A program made the translations under genes and the position numbers. Below are positions 26,561-34,560 of a stretch of 64,000 bases of DNA, in pieces (position 1 is the first letter of the stretch; every line of letters starts with the position of its first letter). The notes beneath the pieces are model-generated. The model searched no databases. It was not told where the DNA came from and was given only the letters and a program-made list of their open reading frames with translations. The DNA comes from Pseudomonas helmanticensis (lineage in GTDB: Bacteria; Pseudomonadota; Gammaproteobacteria; Pseudomonadales; Pseudomonadaceae): NCBI RefSeq assembly GCF_900182985.1, contig NZ_FXUY01000001.1, positions 2,914,001-2,978,000 on the forward strand. Direction: 5' to 3'.

Positions 26561-27076
26561 TTAGCCGGAAACACCGCTGGCCAGCTCACGGATCGCGACC
26601 AAAGCCTCGTCACCTGCACTGCGAACCAGATCCATTTTGCCCTTGGCAGCCTGCGCGCGAATCTGCGCCTTGGCCTTCAGGCGCAGAGTACGCAGCGTCA
26701 GCAAGTGATCGGTGAGTTGCTCAGCCTTGCTCAGGATCTGCTCGGCAGCCTGTTTGGCCGTGCGACCTTTGGCTACCCAGGCAGCGACCGACAGCGGCAC
26801 TTCCTTTTTCGGGTAACCGGCGTCTTGATAAGCCTGCGCGTCAGCGGCAGCCTGAGCGTATTCCATGGCTTTGAGCGGATCGCCAGCCAACACTGTGCGG
26901 GCGCTGTCAGCGGCGGCGTCGATTTTTGCGCACAAGCGTTCAGTCTCCTGCACGTCCAGCGCCGCCTGTTTATCGCCGTTCACTACCCATTTATCACCAT
27001 CCCAATCGTGGGCGGCAGAGGGTTGGGGAAGACGCATTTCGCCGTCGAACTGATGAAGCTCCTGAATAACGATCAT
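26561..27076 (-). CDS. Tail-fibre assembly/accessory protein of cassette 2
   Basis: 171 residues from ATG 27076 (MIVIQELHQFDGEMRLPQPSAAHDWDGDKW). The N-terminal strand region contains HDWDGDKWVVNGDK, common to tail-fibre assembly proteins. The rest is almost entirely helical and Ala/Lys-rich. Its start overlaps the fibre 2 stop by four bases, so coupling to that fibre is certain from layout; the chaperone role is inferred. Confidence 0.75.
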   Translation of the reverse strand: MIVIQELHQFDGEMRLPQPSAAHDWDGDKWVVNGDKQAALDVQETERLCAKIDAAADSARTVLAGDPLKAMEYAQAAADAQAYQDAGYPKKEVPLSVAAWVAKGRTAKQAAEQILSKAEQLTDHLLTLRTLRLKAKAQIRAQAAKGKMDLVRSAGDEALVAIRELASGVSG

Positions 27077-28230
27077 CGAATAAGCTCCCACGACAGTTGG
27101 ACGTTCACGGCGTCGGCAAAGTTGATTGCAATACCAACGCTGTAGTCGGTGATTGGATGAGTCTTGATGCCCATGCTCAGCAACAACTCATCACTCTCGG
27201 CGTTCGACTGGCCAAGGTTGTGCTCTGCCTGATAGCACTGCCACAGCGAGCGCAAATTGGCATGGTCGAAACTGGCGGTCAGCGTTGCAACCGTCACGTC
27301 GTTAACGATGTTGTTGGTGAACAACACACAAGGGGAAATCGTTGCGGGATTCCAGCCCCCGGGGTTGTTGGAGCTGCCGGCAATTACGGGCGACAGGAAG
27401 CAATAGTTGCCCCCCACCCATCCGGTTGATGGAAACGCGACCGACGTCACCGCCGTCGACGACGGTGTCGGGTTGCCGGCAACCAATCGTGCAGAACGTG
27501 CATGGGGATCCAGTGGCAGGAAAATTGCGCCCGTCCCGTTGACGGTCTGGGTCCAGGTCAAACGGGCACGGTTGTAAATGGTTCGCACAGTGGGTACCGA
27601 CCCCGGTGCGCCGGTAATTACCCAGGCCAGGCACATGTCCAGAGCTGTTGACTGGAATCCGCCACCGGCGGCGCCGTTGACTGTTCCTTTCAACGATTCG
27701 GGCGTCACGTCATGGATGTTGCCGCGCTGCACATAGAACGTCAGCGCACCGCCAGAGACTTGCGCGCGCAGAAAATAATGACTGCTGGGCAACAGATCAG
27801 CACTGCTCCAGGCGGACGTCACAAAAGTGCGCGAACGACCCAATTGGCCACTCACGACTTCCTGACCCAGGCTGATAAACGTGCCCGCCGCAATTGCAAC
27901 CCTGCCACCGCTGGTGGATGCCGCAGCCGGGCTGACCGTCAGCCGGCCATCGGCAGTGGCAACGGTCGGCAGCGGCAATGCCACAAGAGGCAACGCCAGA
28001 TCCTGATTCCAGCCCTTGGCCGTCACCGACTGAATCGCCTGCAACAACTGATCGTATTTCTTCTCGTCCGGGGTCAGCCCACCGGCATTGATCACGTTGA
28101 GAATTTCCAGCGTAACCCCGTTACCCCATTCCGCCGGAATCAGCGATCCCGGGGTTCCGGTCATCGGGTTTTCATCAACAAATTTCCCATTCACCAATCC
28201 GGCGCTGGGCACACTGTTTGGATAATCCAC
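27073..28230 (-). CDS. Contractile-tailocin fibre 2
   Basis: 385 residues. The shared anchor (MDYPNSVPSAGLVNGKFVDENPMTGTPGSLIP) spans residues 1-~60 and a QSVTAKGWNQDLALPLVALP linker follows. The long beta-rich body (AAASTSGGRVAIAAGTFISLGQEVVSGQLGRSRTFVTSAWSSADLLPSSHYFLRAQV...) is unlike the other four fibres, so it would give a different receptor specificity. I do not recognise a named tip domain. Confidence 0.85.
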   Translation of the reverse strand: MDYPNSVPSAGLVNGKFVDENPMTGTPGSLIPAEWGNGVTLEILNVINAGGLTPDEKKYDQLLQAIQSVTAKGWNQDLALPLVALPLPTVATADGRLTVSPAAASTSGGRVAIAAGTFISLGQEVVSGQLGRSRTFVTSAWSSADLLPSSHYFLRAQVSGGALTFYVQRGNIHDVTPESLKGTVNGAAGGGFQSTALDMCLAWVITGAPGSVPTVRTIYNRARLTWTQTVNGTGAIFLPLDPHARSARLVAGNPTPSSTAVTSVAFPSTGWVGGNYCFLSPVIAGSSNNPGGWNPATISPCVLFTNNIVNDVTVATLTASFDHANLRSLWQCYQAEHNLGQSNAESDELLLSMGIKTHPITDYSVGIAINFADAVNVQLSWELIR

Positions 28231-28301
28231 GCGGGGACCTCCCGTTATTCTGGGTGATTGTTCAAGAAGCTGTTTTTGCAGGCTTCAAGTCAGAAAAGGC
28301 A

Positions 28302-28721
28302 TCAAACCGGCAACACTGGCCAGTCCACGCTTTGCGGATAACCTGGCTGCCTGTCGATTTTGTTCAGCGCCAGTTTGTAGGTGGCAAAAGCCTTGAACCG
28401 CTGCATGTCATCGGCATCCAGCAACCCTGCGATGTAGGCGTCGGCCATACCGACGGTTTGCTGGTCTGCTTCGGCCAACAACTCATCCCGCCGTGCCAGG
28501 GCCGATGCTCGCTGTTCGCTTTCGACCAGCAACGATGCGTTCGGCAATGCATGTTTGGTGACCTTGCCATCGGTCCATTTCCAGATGCCGTCGCGCTCCT
28601 CGATCGTGCGCAGGAACAGCTCATCGGAGATCTCTATAGCAGTGGCGGGCATCTGCGTGTGAATCGACGAGTCATAGCGCCCAAGCAGTTCGCGCTGGGC
28701 ATCAAAATCAATGTATTTCAT
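28302..28721 (-). CDS. Tail-fibre assembly chaperone of cassette 1
   Basis: 139 residues from MKYIDFDAQRELLGRYDSSIH. The N-terminal domain contains DELFLRTIEERDGIWKWTDGKVTKHA. A helical linker follows and the C-terminal end RFKAFATYKLALNKIDRQPGYPQSVDWPVLPV is the Tfa-like tail also seen in the chaperones at 53391 and 53862. It lies 17 bases after fibre 1 and should act on it. Confidence 0.85.
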   Translation of the reverse strand: MKYIDFDAQRELLGRYDSSIHTQMPATAIEISDELFLRTIEERDGIWKWTDGKVTKHALPNASLLVESEQRASALARRDELLAEADQQTVGMADAYIAGLLDADDMQRFKAFATYKLALNKIDRQPGYPQSVDWPVLPV

Positions 28722-28738
28722 TTCATTCACCGTTGATT

Positions 28739-29620
28739 TCAGTAGCCCAGGGCAAACCAGTTCCAGCCGCCAGGGTCAGCATTGGAGAAGCGCTGAAACT
28801 GGCTTGGCGAAAGTCTGTACAGGGAGAAGCGCAGATCCGCGAATCCCGGCGAGATATCGCCACCCGAGAGAAAAAGCACGCTTTTTGGAAAGGCAATCGG
28901 GTAGGTAATGGTTTCGCTGAGTGCTCCGCCCGTGGCCAGTCCCCACTGCAGGATCAAGCCACTGGGTAAACGCTGATAGCCGCCTGCAGTGTTCAATGAA
29001 GCGGTAAACGCGGGCGAGTACTTGAGTGCACCGTCACCGGAGTCCAGACCCCAGCCTCCGCCGAGTAGAAGTCGGCGAAACGTAACGTAGCTACCACCGA
29101 CAAATGACAACGTGTTATCCGGCACACTACCGGCGGCGGTGACCAGACTTTCGCCACTTCTGACTTTTACGGTCAAGCCACCGGAGCTTGCCATCAGAGA
29201 CACCAACCCTCCGGCAGGCACAGTCGACCACTGCGGCAATGTTGCAGTGCTGGGGCCAGTAAAGATCGACAGTTTGCCGACGTCAGCGACGGTCATCGAA
29301 ACCTCACCGACGTAATTGGTCTGCCCCGCCAGATTGCCGAGTGCGCGCTGTACAAACTCGGTGGTCGCAACTTTCTGGCTGACATCGAACTGGGCCGGCG
29401 TTTCAAACAGCTTTGTGCCGCGAATGGCCGCCAGCAACTGCGTGTTCAAGCCTTCGGTCGGCTCGAGCCCGGCGGCCTTGATGACCGTCAACACCTCTTC
29501 GGTAAGGGCGTTGCCCCACTCTGCTGGAATCAGCGATCCGGGCGTCCCGGTAACAGGATTTTCATCGACAAAACGACTGTTGACCAAACCGACACCGGGC
29601 ATGCTTTTCGGATAATCCAT
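28739..29620 (-). CDS. Contractile-tailocin fibre 1, gp53-like C-terminus
   Basis: 293 residues. The first ~60 are the shared anchor (MDYPKSMPGVGLVNSRFVDENPVTG). Then come FDVSQKVATTEFVQRALGNL (a short linker motif found in many fibres), a repetitive beta domain with NYVGEVSMTVADVGKLSIFTGPS, and a tip beginning GYQRLPSGLILQWGLATGG...ITYPIAFPKSVLFLSGG, the gp53-like C-terminal type. It follows the gp48-like baseplate gene and is the first fibre of the array, the usual position of the single R-type fibre. Confidence 0.87.
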   Translation of the reverse strand: MDYPKSMPGVGLVNSRFVDENPVTGTPGSLIPAEWGNALTEEVLTVIKAAGLEPTEGLNTQLLAAIRGTKLFETPAQFDVSQKVATTEFVQRALGNLAGQTNYVGEVSMTVADVGKLSIFTGPSTATLPQWSTVPAGGLVSLMASSGGLTVKVRSGESLVTAAGSVPDNTLSFVGGSYVTFRRLLLGGGWGLDSGDGALKYSPAFTASLNTAGGYQRLPSGLILQWGLATGGALSETITYPIAFPKSVLFLSGGDISPGFADLRFSLYRLSPSQFQRFSNADPGGWNWFALGY

Positions 29621-29632
29621 CCGGCTTACTCC

Positions 29633-30232
29633 CTAGTCATAATTGATGTGCACCTTGGTATGCGCCGGCGCACTGCGGTGAATCAGGCACTCCAGCGCCG
29701 AACCCGGGTTCACGCCGAAGCGCTCGCCCCAGTAGCTCGCGCCGTAACGCCGGCCGAGCAGCAGGCGCCCGCCGGTGTTGAGCGTCCACATGAACTGCGC
29801 TTCCCACGTGCCCCAGTGCGCCGAACCAAAACGCGAACGGCCCATGCGCGGTGCTTCGAGTTCGGTGATGGTGGCGTTGGGATAACCCTGGCTTTTGGCG
29901 ATATCGAGGTAGTAACCGACGGCCTGGCTGCCGACCGCGAGCAGGCGTCGGCGTACGGCGAGGCGGCGGTCGTCGAACAGCGGTGTGGCGCCCAGGCACG
30001 GATCGGGCAGTTCCATCACCCGTTCCCAGTCCGGCACCAGTTCGCTGACGCCGGCCGGGTCCATCTCGTTGAGCAGGTCGGCGGCGCGGGCGTCGAGGCG
30101 CGCCAGTTCGACGGCGACGCCTTGCAGCACTTCCTCAAGTTCGGGGACGCGCTCCGGATCCCACGCCGGGCCGCTCGGCAGCAGCGCACGCAGTTGCGTC
30201 TGGTATTGCGCAGCGGATCTGATCACGCCCAT
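29633..30232 (-). CDS. Mu gp48/YmfQ (DUF2313) baseplate protein
   Basis: 199 residues from ATG 30232 (MGVIRSAAQYQTQLRALLPSGPAW); GGAGG is six bases upstream. Motifs RALLPSGPAWDPE, LNEMDPAGVSELVPDWERVMELPD and the ending HRSAPAHTKVHINYD are typical of the YmfQ/DUF2313 family, a baseplate part between gpJ-type wedge proteins and the fibre. It overlaps the gp47-like stop by ten bases. Confidence 0.9.
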   Translation of the reverse strand: MGVIRSAAQYQTQLRALLPSGPAWDPERVPELEEVLQGVAVELARLDARAADLLNEMDPAGVSELVPDWERVMELPDPCLGATPLFDDRRLAVRRRLLAVGSQAVGYYLDIAKSQGYPNATITELEAPRMGRSRFGSAHWGTWEAQFMWTLNTGGRLLLGRRYGASYWGERFGVNPGSALECLIHRSAPAHTKVHINYD

Positions 30233-31263
30233 ACGCAACCTCCGAAGGTCAACAGTTCGCTGTCATCGGCAGCGACGTTGCCGGTCGGCGAATTGAGCAC
30301 GTGATCGGTTTCACCGGCGGCGCTGCTAATCGCTTCACGAATATGGCTGATCAACAGGTTCTGACCGAGGTCGGCTTCGCGGTTGTGCAGGTCGCGCAAC
30401 TGGGTTTCGACCGCCGCGCGCACGGCAGAGGTGTCCGGCGTCAGCTTCAGGTTGTAGGTCACCGGCACCTGCACCGGAGGTAGTACGTGGACCTCGGCGG
30501 TGACCGGGCGCAGCGGTTCGATGTGTGCCTGGACTTCCGCCAGTTGCTCGGCGTTGGGCACCGGTTGCGGATCGTCGTCGCGCATGATGTAGAGGCTGAC
30601 CGTGCCCGGCCCGAGCAAACCGCCGCGACACCATGCGCGCGTCACGCCTGGCAGTTCCAATGCCCAGGTCTCGTAATCGCTGGCCGCACCGCCATGCGGA
30701 ATTACGCGATAGGAACGGATCACCCGCGAACGCAGCGACTCCAGGCTTTCCAGGGCGACGCCGCCACTCAGGCCCGGCTCGGTAACGACGAAGCTGGTGC
30801 CGACGATACCGGCAATCGGTTGCACCGGAGTGAGCGTCAGACCGGCATCGGCATTGCCCAGGCTGCCAGCGTCGAGCGCGGCGATGGTGGTGCTGTTGCT
30901 GCCATTGGTCGTGGTGCGTGCCTTGATGACTTTATACGTACGGCCGTCGTTGGTTTGCAGCAACGTATCGGCGTCGAGCACCGCACCGGCGGTGGCGGTA
31001 AAACTCACCGTGCCGGTGGCCGCTTGGGCCGGTTTGCGCGGCTGGTTCAGACGCAGTGCAGCGATGCGTTCCAGGGTCGATTCGTCGGCCTTGTCCGGCA
31101 GGATCTGCTCGGCAATCCAGTCGAGGTAACCGTACAAGCCATACGCGGCGCCGCTGAGCGTTCGGGCCAGCACTTGCGCATCGGACTGGCGCAGCGAATC
31201 GCCGGCCAGGTCGCTTTGGGTGCGCTTGATCAGCACCGGCAGCGAAGGGGTTTCAAACGGCAT
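30223..31263 (-). CDS. Baseplate J-family wedge protein (Mu gp47)
   Basis: 346 residues. The N-terminus PSLPVLIKRTQSDLAGD, the hydrophobic ARTLSGAAYGLYGYLDWIAEQILPDKADESTLERIA and the later SGGVALESLESLRSRVIRSYRVIPHGGAASDYETWAL form the baseplate J signature. The protein would form baseplate wedges that open to release the sheath lock. It overlaps gp46 by 11 bases and gp48 by 10. Confidence 0.94.
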   Translation of the reverse strand: MPFETPSLPVLIKRTQSDLAGDSLRQSDAQVLARTLSGAAYGLYGYLDWIAEQILPDKADESTLERIAALRLNQPRKPAQAATGTVSFTATAGAVLDADTLLQTNDGRTYKVIKARTTTNGSNSTTIAALDAGSLGNADAGLTLTPVQPIAGIVGTSFVVTEPGLSGGVALESLESLRSRVIRSYRVIPHGGAASDYETWALELPGVTRAWCRGGLLGPGTVSLYIMRDDDPQPVPNAEQLAEVQAHIEPLRPVTAEVHVLPPVQVPVTYNLKLTPDTSAVRAAVETQLRDLHNREADLGQNLLISHIREAISSAAGETDHVLNSPTGNVAADDSELLTFGGCVWA

Positions 31264-31654
31264 AGATCACCTGCCAACTGTTATCGGGGTTGATGTCCAG
31301 GCGTTCGCCGTCGGCCAGGGTCAGGACCGTGCGCAGGTTCAGGCGCTGAGCGTCGAGGCGTTCGCTGATGATGTCGATGGCGCTGCAATGGCCGTCATCG
31401 ATCAGCCATTGCAAGGCTTCGCGGGCATAGAATTCGGCGTCCATCTGGGTCTGTCGGGTCAGCTTGACCCGGCGTAACAGCCACAGCCGCGAGCCGATGC
31501 GATCGTCGGCGACGGTGGGGAAACTGTCGCCCCACCAGCCAAAGCGCTCGTCGTCATCGAGGGCGTCGTCATCGGCGGCGCGGCGCCAGGTAAACAGACT
31601 GATGAGCACGGCGCGGGTCAGCGCGGCGTGAAGGTTCGGGCTGATAAGCATCAT
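31253..31654 (-). CDS. Phage GP46-family baseplate protein (Mu gp46)
   Basis: 133 residues. ERFGWWGDSFPTVADDRIGSRLWLLRRVKLTRQTQMDAEFYAREALQWLIDDG is the Mu gp46 family core and NPDNSWQVIYAV closes it. Its role is like the gp25-type wedge lysozyme-fold proteins. The start is MM; either ATG may be used. It overlaps gp45 by four bases. Confidence 0.92.
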   Translation of the reverse strand: MMLISPNLHAALTRAVLISLFTWRRAADDDALDDDERFGWWGDSFPTVADDRIGSRLWLLRRVKLTRQTQMDAEFYAREALQWLIDDGHCSAIDIISERLDAQRLNLRTVLTLADGERLDINPDNSWQVIYAV

Positions 31655-32160
31655 TTGCCTCCCGCCGGCGCGCCGGTCTGGCCGCTGCCGGCCTGTACGC
31701 CGACGTGCACGTGTTTGATCTGGCTGATGCCACCGGCGAGCTGGTCGCCGGTGGAGACGATTTTGCCGGTCTGGTTGATCACCGGCGTATCGAAGTTCAC
31801 CGCGCTGCTGGCGCGGATGTTCAACGTGGCGGTTTCGATGTCGATGATCCGGCCACGCTTGAAGTGAATCCGGTCGCCCTCGTCGGTGTAGATCGCCACT
31901 TCGCCGGCAGCCAGCGATTGCAGGCGATAGCGGCGGTCAGCGATGACCAGGGCGATGGCGTGGGAGCGATCGCCACCGATGAACGTGACGACACCTTCGG
32001 CACCGGCCAGCGGATGGCTGGTGAAACCGTAGGGTTCGAAGTGCTCCATGTCGTCGTTCACTTCGCCGGCGGTAAGGCGCATTTGCAGCGATTGCAGCTT
32101 GGATGCCGAATTGGCGAGCACGACAGTGCCGCGCGCCAGCAGGCGTGTCAGTAGGCTCAT
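31651..32160 (-). CDS. Baseplate assembly protein V/spike (Mu gp45)
   Basis: 169 residues from ATG 32160 (MSLLTRLLARGTVVLANSAS). After an N-terminal helix comes FEPYGFTSHPLAGAEGVVTFIGGDRSHAIALVIADRRYR, the Mu gp45/P2 V core. The C-terminal beta prism is IVSTGDQLAGG. The ending HVHVGVQAGSGQTGAP contains HxH, compatible with a metal-binding spike tip. A REP-like palindrome lies directly before this gene. Confidence 0.9.
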   Translation of the reverse strand: MSLLTRLLARGTVVLANSASKLQSLQMRLTAGEVNDDMEHFEPYGFTSHPLAGAEGVVTFIGGDRSHAIALVIADRRYRLQSLAAGEVAIYTDEGDRIHFKRGRIIDIETATLNIRASSAVNFDTPVINQTGKIVSTGDQLAGGISQIKHVHVGVQAGSGQTGAPAGGK

Positions 32161-32191
32161 GCTTGGTTCCTGTAAGAAACGGGCCGACGTC

Positions 32192-32268
32192 AAAAGATCG
32201 CAGCCTGCGGCAGCTCCTACACAGGATCGGCGTACACCTGTAGGAGCTGCCGAAGGCTGCGATCTTTT
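32192..32268. repeat. Palindromic repeat inside the tailocin operon
   Basis: AAAAGATCGCAGCCTGCGGC and its near reverse complement GCCGAAGGCTGCGATCTTTT, same family as 4841-4922. It occupies the gp44-gp45 junction, only a few bases after the gp44 stop. Confidence 0.88.
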
Positions 32269-32274
32269 CAGGGC

Positions 32275-33321
32275 CTATGTGGTTTTTTTCGGGGGGCTGG
32301 GATTGGCGTCGAAGGTATGCGGCGGCGCCACTTGCAGCGTGGTCACCGAACCTTGCGCCGACAGCGAATACGTGACTTTGGAAATCAGCATGTCGCCATC
32401 AAACCCAAGCACCGGATCTTTCACCCGCACCAGCGTGTTGTGCCGCCACAGATCGCCGTTGGCCTGACGCCAGCCCTGCACCTGATAGGTGGTGGTCTGC
32501 GCGCGGCCCATGCGGGTAGCGCTTTCCCATTGAGCACGCTGCTGCGCCAACTCAAAGGTCAGTTGCGTGCCTTCGTTGATCACCGTGGTGCGGCGACGTT
32601 TGAAGGTCAGGTCGGCAGCAATCGATTCGACTTCGCTGACCGCCGCCCCGCTCTTCTTGTCCGAGCCTTTTTGCTGGCCGATCACCCGGTATTCGGAGAA
32701 CACCTGGCTGTAATCCATCGCCGCGTTGGCCGAAAGGATATTCTTGCCCAGCTCCAGCACATCACTGGCCCGACCGCCGCTGCCGGGCTTGGCCAGCACC
32801 AGCCGGCCCTGCTCGTCATCGGTGGAAAACACCCGCAGCAGCGAGAGCAAACGGTCGATCGACTGAAACACCGTTTCACCCGGCACGATGGTGTGTTTGG
32901 TCAGTCGTGCGGTCTCGGGTATTTCGTTGACCACCGACTGCGAATAGCCCATCGCCAGCGCCTCGACAATGCTCAGCAGCGGTTGCTCCTGCCATTGCCC
33001 CGGGCGATTGATGGCCGCGCAATCGACCAGGTCCTGAGTCTTTGAACTGCCTTCGATGGTCAGGCTGATCTGCCGCCCGTCATAGCGGATCGGCGCCTTG
33101 AACACGTAGCCGGTGAGCACCAGATCGTTGCCGATCTTCACCTCGCACGGGTCGCCGGGCTTGATCGGTTGATCCACCGTTTGCCCTGGCCATTGCCAGG
33201 TGATGTCGAGTTTGAAGGTACGAAACTGGCGCTCCAGATCAGCCGTGATTTCCACGCTTTTCCAGCCGCCATATTCCAGGTTGTTGACCGTCAGCGTGAC
33301 GCGGTTATCCATCTCGCTCAT
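32275..33321 (-). CDS. Mu gp44-like baseplate hub protein (gpD family)
   Basis: 348 residues. VTLTVNNLEYGGWKSVEITADLERQFRTFKL and PGDPCEVKIGNDLVLTGYV are the hub N-terminal domain; the TIVPGETVFQSIDRLLSLLRVFSTDDEQGRL region is the family centre, and WRHNTLVRVKDPVLGFDGDMLISKV the end. This is the contractile-injection-system hub (VgrG gp27-like) that links tube to spike. The stop is followed at once by the palindromic repeat. Confidence 0.92.
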   Translation of the reverse strand: MSEMDNRVTLTVNNLEYGGWKSVEITADLERQFRTFKLDITWQWPGQTVDQPIKPGDPCEVKIGNDLVLTGYVFKAPIRYDGRQISLTIEGSSKTQDLVDCAAINRPGQWQEQPLLSIVEALAMGYSQSVVNEIPETARLTKHTIVPGETVFQSIDRLLSLLRVFSTDDEQGRLVLAKPGSGGRASDVLELGKNILSANAAMDYSQVFSEYRVIGQQKGSDKKSGAAVSEVESIAADLTFKRRRTTVINEGTQLTFELAQQRAQWESATRMGRAQTTTYQVQGWRQANGDLWRHNTLVRVKDPVLGFDGDMLISKVTYSLSAQGSVTTLQVAPPHTFDANPSPPKKTT

Positions 33322-33324
33322 GGT

Positions 33325-34560
33325 TCACTCCCCGGGGACTTTCACTTGGTTGGGTGAGAACCCGGGATGATTCGTCGGGTTGCGTTGCTGGATTTCCAGG
33401 GCCCGCGTGGCATCGCCCAGGTACTTGTAGGCAATCACCAGAGCCGGCGCGCTTTCCTGAATGGTTTTAGTGACAACCCGTATACCCGAGGACGCAACAG
33501 CCTTGAGGTGAGTGACCAACGCATCCTGCAAATCGCTGGCTACCTGGTGATGCGCAGGACTGGATTTGTTCTTCGCCAGATCCAGCGTGCTGACCAGATT
33601 CTTCAGCATCGCCAGCGTATCGTCGGTGGACGGCACGTCCTGATGAGTGATTGGCTGGCTGGCCTGATTGTTGACGGAAGGCGTCGACGGCAACTTCATC
33701 GGTTTGCTGGCGACCGGCATCGACGCGATCCACTGCGCCGCTTTCACGATCAGCGTGTCCTGCACCAGATCGGCCATGGCTTGCGCCGCCGCATTGGTGT
33801 CCGTGCCGGTGGTGAGCTTCGGCGCATCGGCCTTGCGGATCGCTTCGAGTTGTTGCGACACGTCGGCAATCACGCCACGGTAGCCTTCCTTCGCAAACGT
33901 CTTCAGCTCCTTGATATCGCCGAGCAAGCCGTTGAACTCCGCCGCCAGCTCCTTGGGCAACTCCTTGACCGCTTTGACCAGGTCGGTGATGTCTTTGTAG
34001 TACGTGATCAGCGGCTGGAGCTGTTCTTTGATGATCTCGTAGACCCCGGCGAGACTGTTACGCAAATTGGCAATGCCGATCCGCGCCGCTTTGATCATCG
34101 TCATCGCCTGCTCGAACCGCGCGAGGGCAGAAGCCTGAAAAGTCCCGGCCTTGAGCAGTATTGCCTGTTGGGTACTGACGGACGCAGTCGGAAACTGCAA
34201 CGGCTTGTCGGGATAGAACTTCAGGGTAAAGGTCACCAACCCGCCGTCCTGGCGGGTGTGGGTCATGTCGCATTCGCCGACCTTGACTTGCAGGCGTCCG
34301 AGCCACGGATGCACCAGCTCGCCACTGCCCGCCTCCAATGCCTTGAGCAACTTGTCGCGCTGCTCCAGGCAATCGGCGCCGATGATGAACGCCGTGACGT
34401 CATGAATCCTCGCCTGCTGGCCAAGGTCCTCGAAGTACGGCAGGTCACGCTGCGGATACTCGTGCAACTGACCCTTGCGACCGACCGGGGTTTTCGTCGA
34501 ATCAATCCAGAAACCGACACCGCGAAAGGATGCCGGCAACAAACGGTCACGCCAGTTCAT
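33325..34560 (-). CDS. Mu gp43-like tail/DNA-circularisation N-terminal domain protein
   Basis: 411 residues from ATG 34560 (MNWRDRLLPASFRGVGFWIDSTKTPVGRKGQLHEYPQRDLPYFEDLG), which is the 'DNA circularisation' N-terminal motif of Mu gp43-type proteins. Despite that name the family acts in tail/baseplate assembly. The C-terminal half is helical (SLAGVYEIIKEQLQPLITYYKDITDLVKAVKEL...). It overlaps the tape measure stop by 14 bases. Confidence 0.9.
   Translation of the reverse strand: MNWRDRLLPASFRGVGFWIDSTKTPVGRKGQLHEYPQRDLPYFEDLGQQARIHDVTAFIIGADCLEQRDKLLKALEAGSGELVHPWLGRLQVKVGECDMTHTRQDGGLVTFTLKFYPDKPLQFPTASVSTQQAILLKAGTFQASALARFEQAMTMIKAARIGIANLRNSLAGVYEIIKEQLQPLITYYKDITDLVKAVKELPKELAAEFNGLLGDIKELKTFAKEGYRGVIADVSQQLEAIRKADAPKLTTGTDTNAAAQAMADLVQDTLIVKAAQWIASMPVASKPMKLPSTPSVNNQASQPITHQDVPSTDDTLAMLKNLVSTLDLAKNKSSPAHHQVASDLQDALVTHLKAVASSGIRVVTKTIQESAPALVIAYKYLGDATRALEIQQRNPTNHPGFSPNQVKVPGE

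Noticed and set aside
22298..29620. Invertible fibre-switch (Gin/Hin type)
   Set aside because: All five fibre anchors are in the same orientation and no recombinase gene is present in the window.
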